Position numbers and translations under genes: made by a program
Shown here: piece by piece, positions 62,656 to 64,000 of the stretch
How the letters are laid out: the number at the start of each line of letters is the position of its first letter
How positions within the stretch are numbered: the stretch's first letter is position 1
Source: Dipteronia dyeriana
Taxonomy: Eukaryota; Streptophyta; Magnoliopsida; Sapindales; Sapindaceae
Assembly: GCA_032871835.1 (NCBI GenBank)
Contig: CM065296.1
Location: 8,504,001 to 8,568,000 of the forward strand
Direction of reading: 5' to 3'
DNA: 64,000 nt
The notes under the pieces: model-generated
Seen by the model: the letters and a program-made list of their open reading frames with translations, nothing else
The model's database searches: none
Told to the model about the DNA's origin: nothing

Positions 62656-63550
62656 TAGCTTGTTATTAATATAACTTTTATAATAATGAGAGACAAATGC
62701 AAAGAGGAGCCCATAGGGGCCATGACACCCCAGCCAATAAAAAATTCAATTTTTTTTTACTTATATTTATATAATGATATTATAATATATAAATGATAAT
62801 TTTAACTCGGTCCACCTATTTTACTGATAAAATTAATTTCTTCCATAATTGATTATTTATTTTGTTTAGACAAAATCAGTCCCTTTTAGTATTTAATTTT
62901 TTATGAATTCATACATTATTTTCTAATTTAATATATATATGGGTTACACATTTACTATATAGTTACAAGACTAATTTTCAATTATTGGATTTCAATCCAA
63001 AGGTCTATAAGAATTAAAATTTTGAAAATTTAAAAGAAATTAAAACTAAAAAAATTAATCTCATCTCGTAATTATCTCTACAATTATAAATGAACTATAT
63101 AGTAGTTAACATAGTTTGTTTGCTCGTAGTTTTACGGATTGACCATCTAGATTATTTTTATGAACTTCTAAGATTTTAGGTTTGAAAATATAAATTAATA
63201 AATATTTTATTTTATTTTTCAAGCTACTGTTGTCTTCAATCTTCAAAAACAATGTAAATGTCACCACAAAACTTGATATGATATCCTTAATTGGCACAAT
63301 TCGAGTAAGAGCTGCAAAAAGTTGAATTTGAAGTTTAGAAGTTTTGAAGGTGGAAATTATTGTTTTTGGAAGCTTGAATATTTTTGAGCTCACTCCTTAA
63401 ACAATGCAATGAGTTTTAAATGCTTTGACTAGCTTACAATTGTTTGTAATGGTGTATATTTTATGGGTGTTGATACATTTTTTGATTATGTCATGGTTTT
63501 GAAAATCAATTTTGAAGTTTTTTTCAAAAAAAATTAGGTTTTTGTTGAAA
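62656..63550. other. AT-rich spacer
   Basis: No gene was found. Confidence 0.5.
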
Positions 63551-63559
63551 GTAACATAA

Positions 63560-64000
63560 TGAACTATCCTGATATTGCATGATGGATTGTCCAGATAGAA
63601 CATGATGCACAACAATCTACCTAGATATGGTATGATGAACAATAATCTACCAAGAAATGACATGATAAACTACCCATAAATGACATGATGGACTACCTAG
63701 AAATGGAATGATAGACTGTCCAGATGACATGATGAGCAATAATCTACCTAGAAATGGTATGATAGACTGTCCAGATATGACATGATGAACAATAATCTAC
63801 CTAGAAATGGCATGATGGACTGTCCAAATATGACATGATGAACAATAATCTACCCAGAAATTGCATGATCGACTACTCATATATGACATTATATTGTAAT
63901 TTTCCATTGCCTAAAAACATAAAATGTTGCAATCCCAATATTGATGTACAACCTCCACATGCATACACGTGGCATGATGGACTTTCCAGATATGACATGA
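63560..64000. repeat. ~54-bp-period minisatellite reaching the window edge
   Basis: Tandem copies of a unit built around GACTGTCCAGATATGACATG, then ATGAACAATAATCTACCTAG and AAATGGCATGAT. About six copies lie at 63560-63890. After a break the motif resumes at about 63972 and runs out of the window. Early copies are shorter and more diverged. Confidence 0.85.

Overview
This is a stretch of a eudicot plant nuclear genome. The support is GT-AG introns in every multi-exon gene, AT-rich spacers, plant-type host genes and a dense layer of plant transposons. I cannot name the species from the sequence. Three host genes look intact: a very large Enhancer-of-Polycomb-related gene (23557-30472, +, EPCR1-like, 4 coding exons), an ARF-GAP gene of the AGD14 type (36790-41889, +, 13 coding exons) and an intronless molybdate transporter gene, MOT1 (42962-44338, -). 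AGD14 and MOT1 converge, with about 1.07 kb between their stop codons.

Layout. 1-1333: the right part of a decayed hAT transposon that enters from outside the window. 1770-10572: a Mutator-like element (MULE) of about 8.8 kb with degenerate terminal inverted repeats (TIRs) and a 10-bp target duplication. It holds two convergent genes, both broken: a ULP1-type cysteine protease gene (+) and a MuDR-type transposase gene (-). A 21-bp minisatellite of the same consensus lies near each end. 10669-15926: a PIF/Harbinger-type MITE split by a 4.5-kb hAT (11326-15827). 16403-19717: a second near-complete hAT. 20945-21944: a hAT remnant. 22241-22413: a small MITE.

The gene block follows (23.5-44.4 kb). 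It is interrupted by a solo LTR (32253-36299) that ends 490 bp before the AGD14 start codon and itself carries a hAT-like MITE. After MOT1 come a hAT MITE (46467-47043), a second solo LTR of the same type (48537-51268), a MULE-like element (52595-54071) and a nested complex at 54219-57254: a MULE-like foldback element holding microsatellites, a smaller foldback element and a second copy of the Harbinger-type MITE. 57273-60288 looks like another TIR element, with a fragment of an endogenous pararetrovirus (Caulimoviridae) sitting in TA-dinucleotide repeats. 60395-62655 is a second copy of the region upstream of MOT1, split by two later insertions. The window ends in a 54-bp-period minisatellite that continues past the edge.

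How it fits together. In Arabidopsis, EPCR proteins belong to the PEAT complex, which acts in histone deacetylation and heterochromatin silencing; MOT1 moves molybdate; AGD14-type proteins act on ARF GTPases in vesicle traffic. There is no operon-like link between them. The notable biology is in the mobile DNA: exact target duplications let the insertion order be read, and several element families share one design in which arrays of short motifs sit just inside the ends. Splice sites and protein families were read by eye; no database search was possible.
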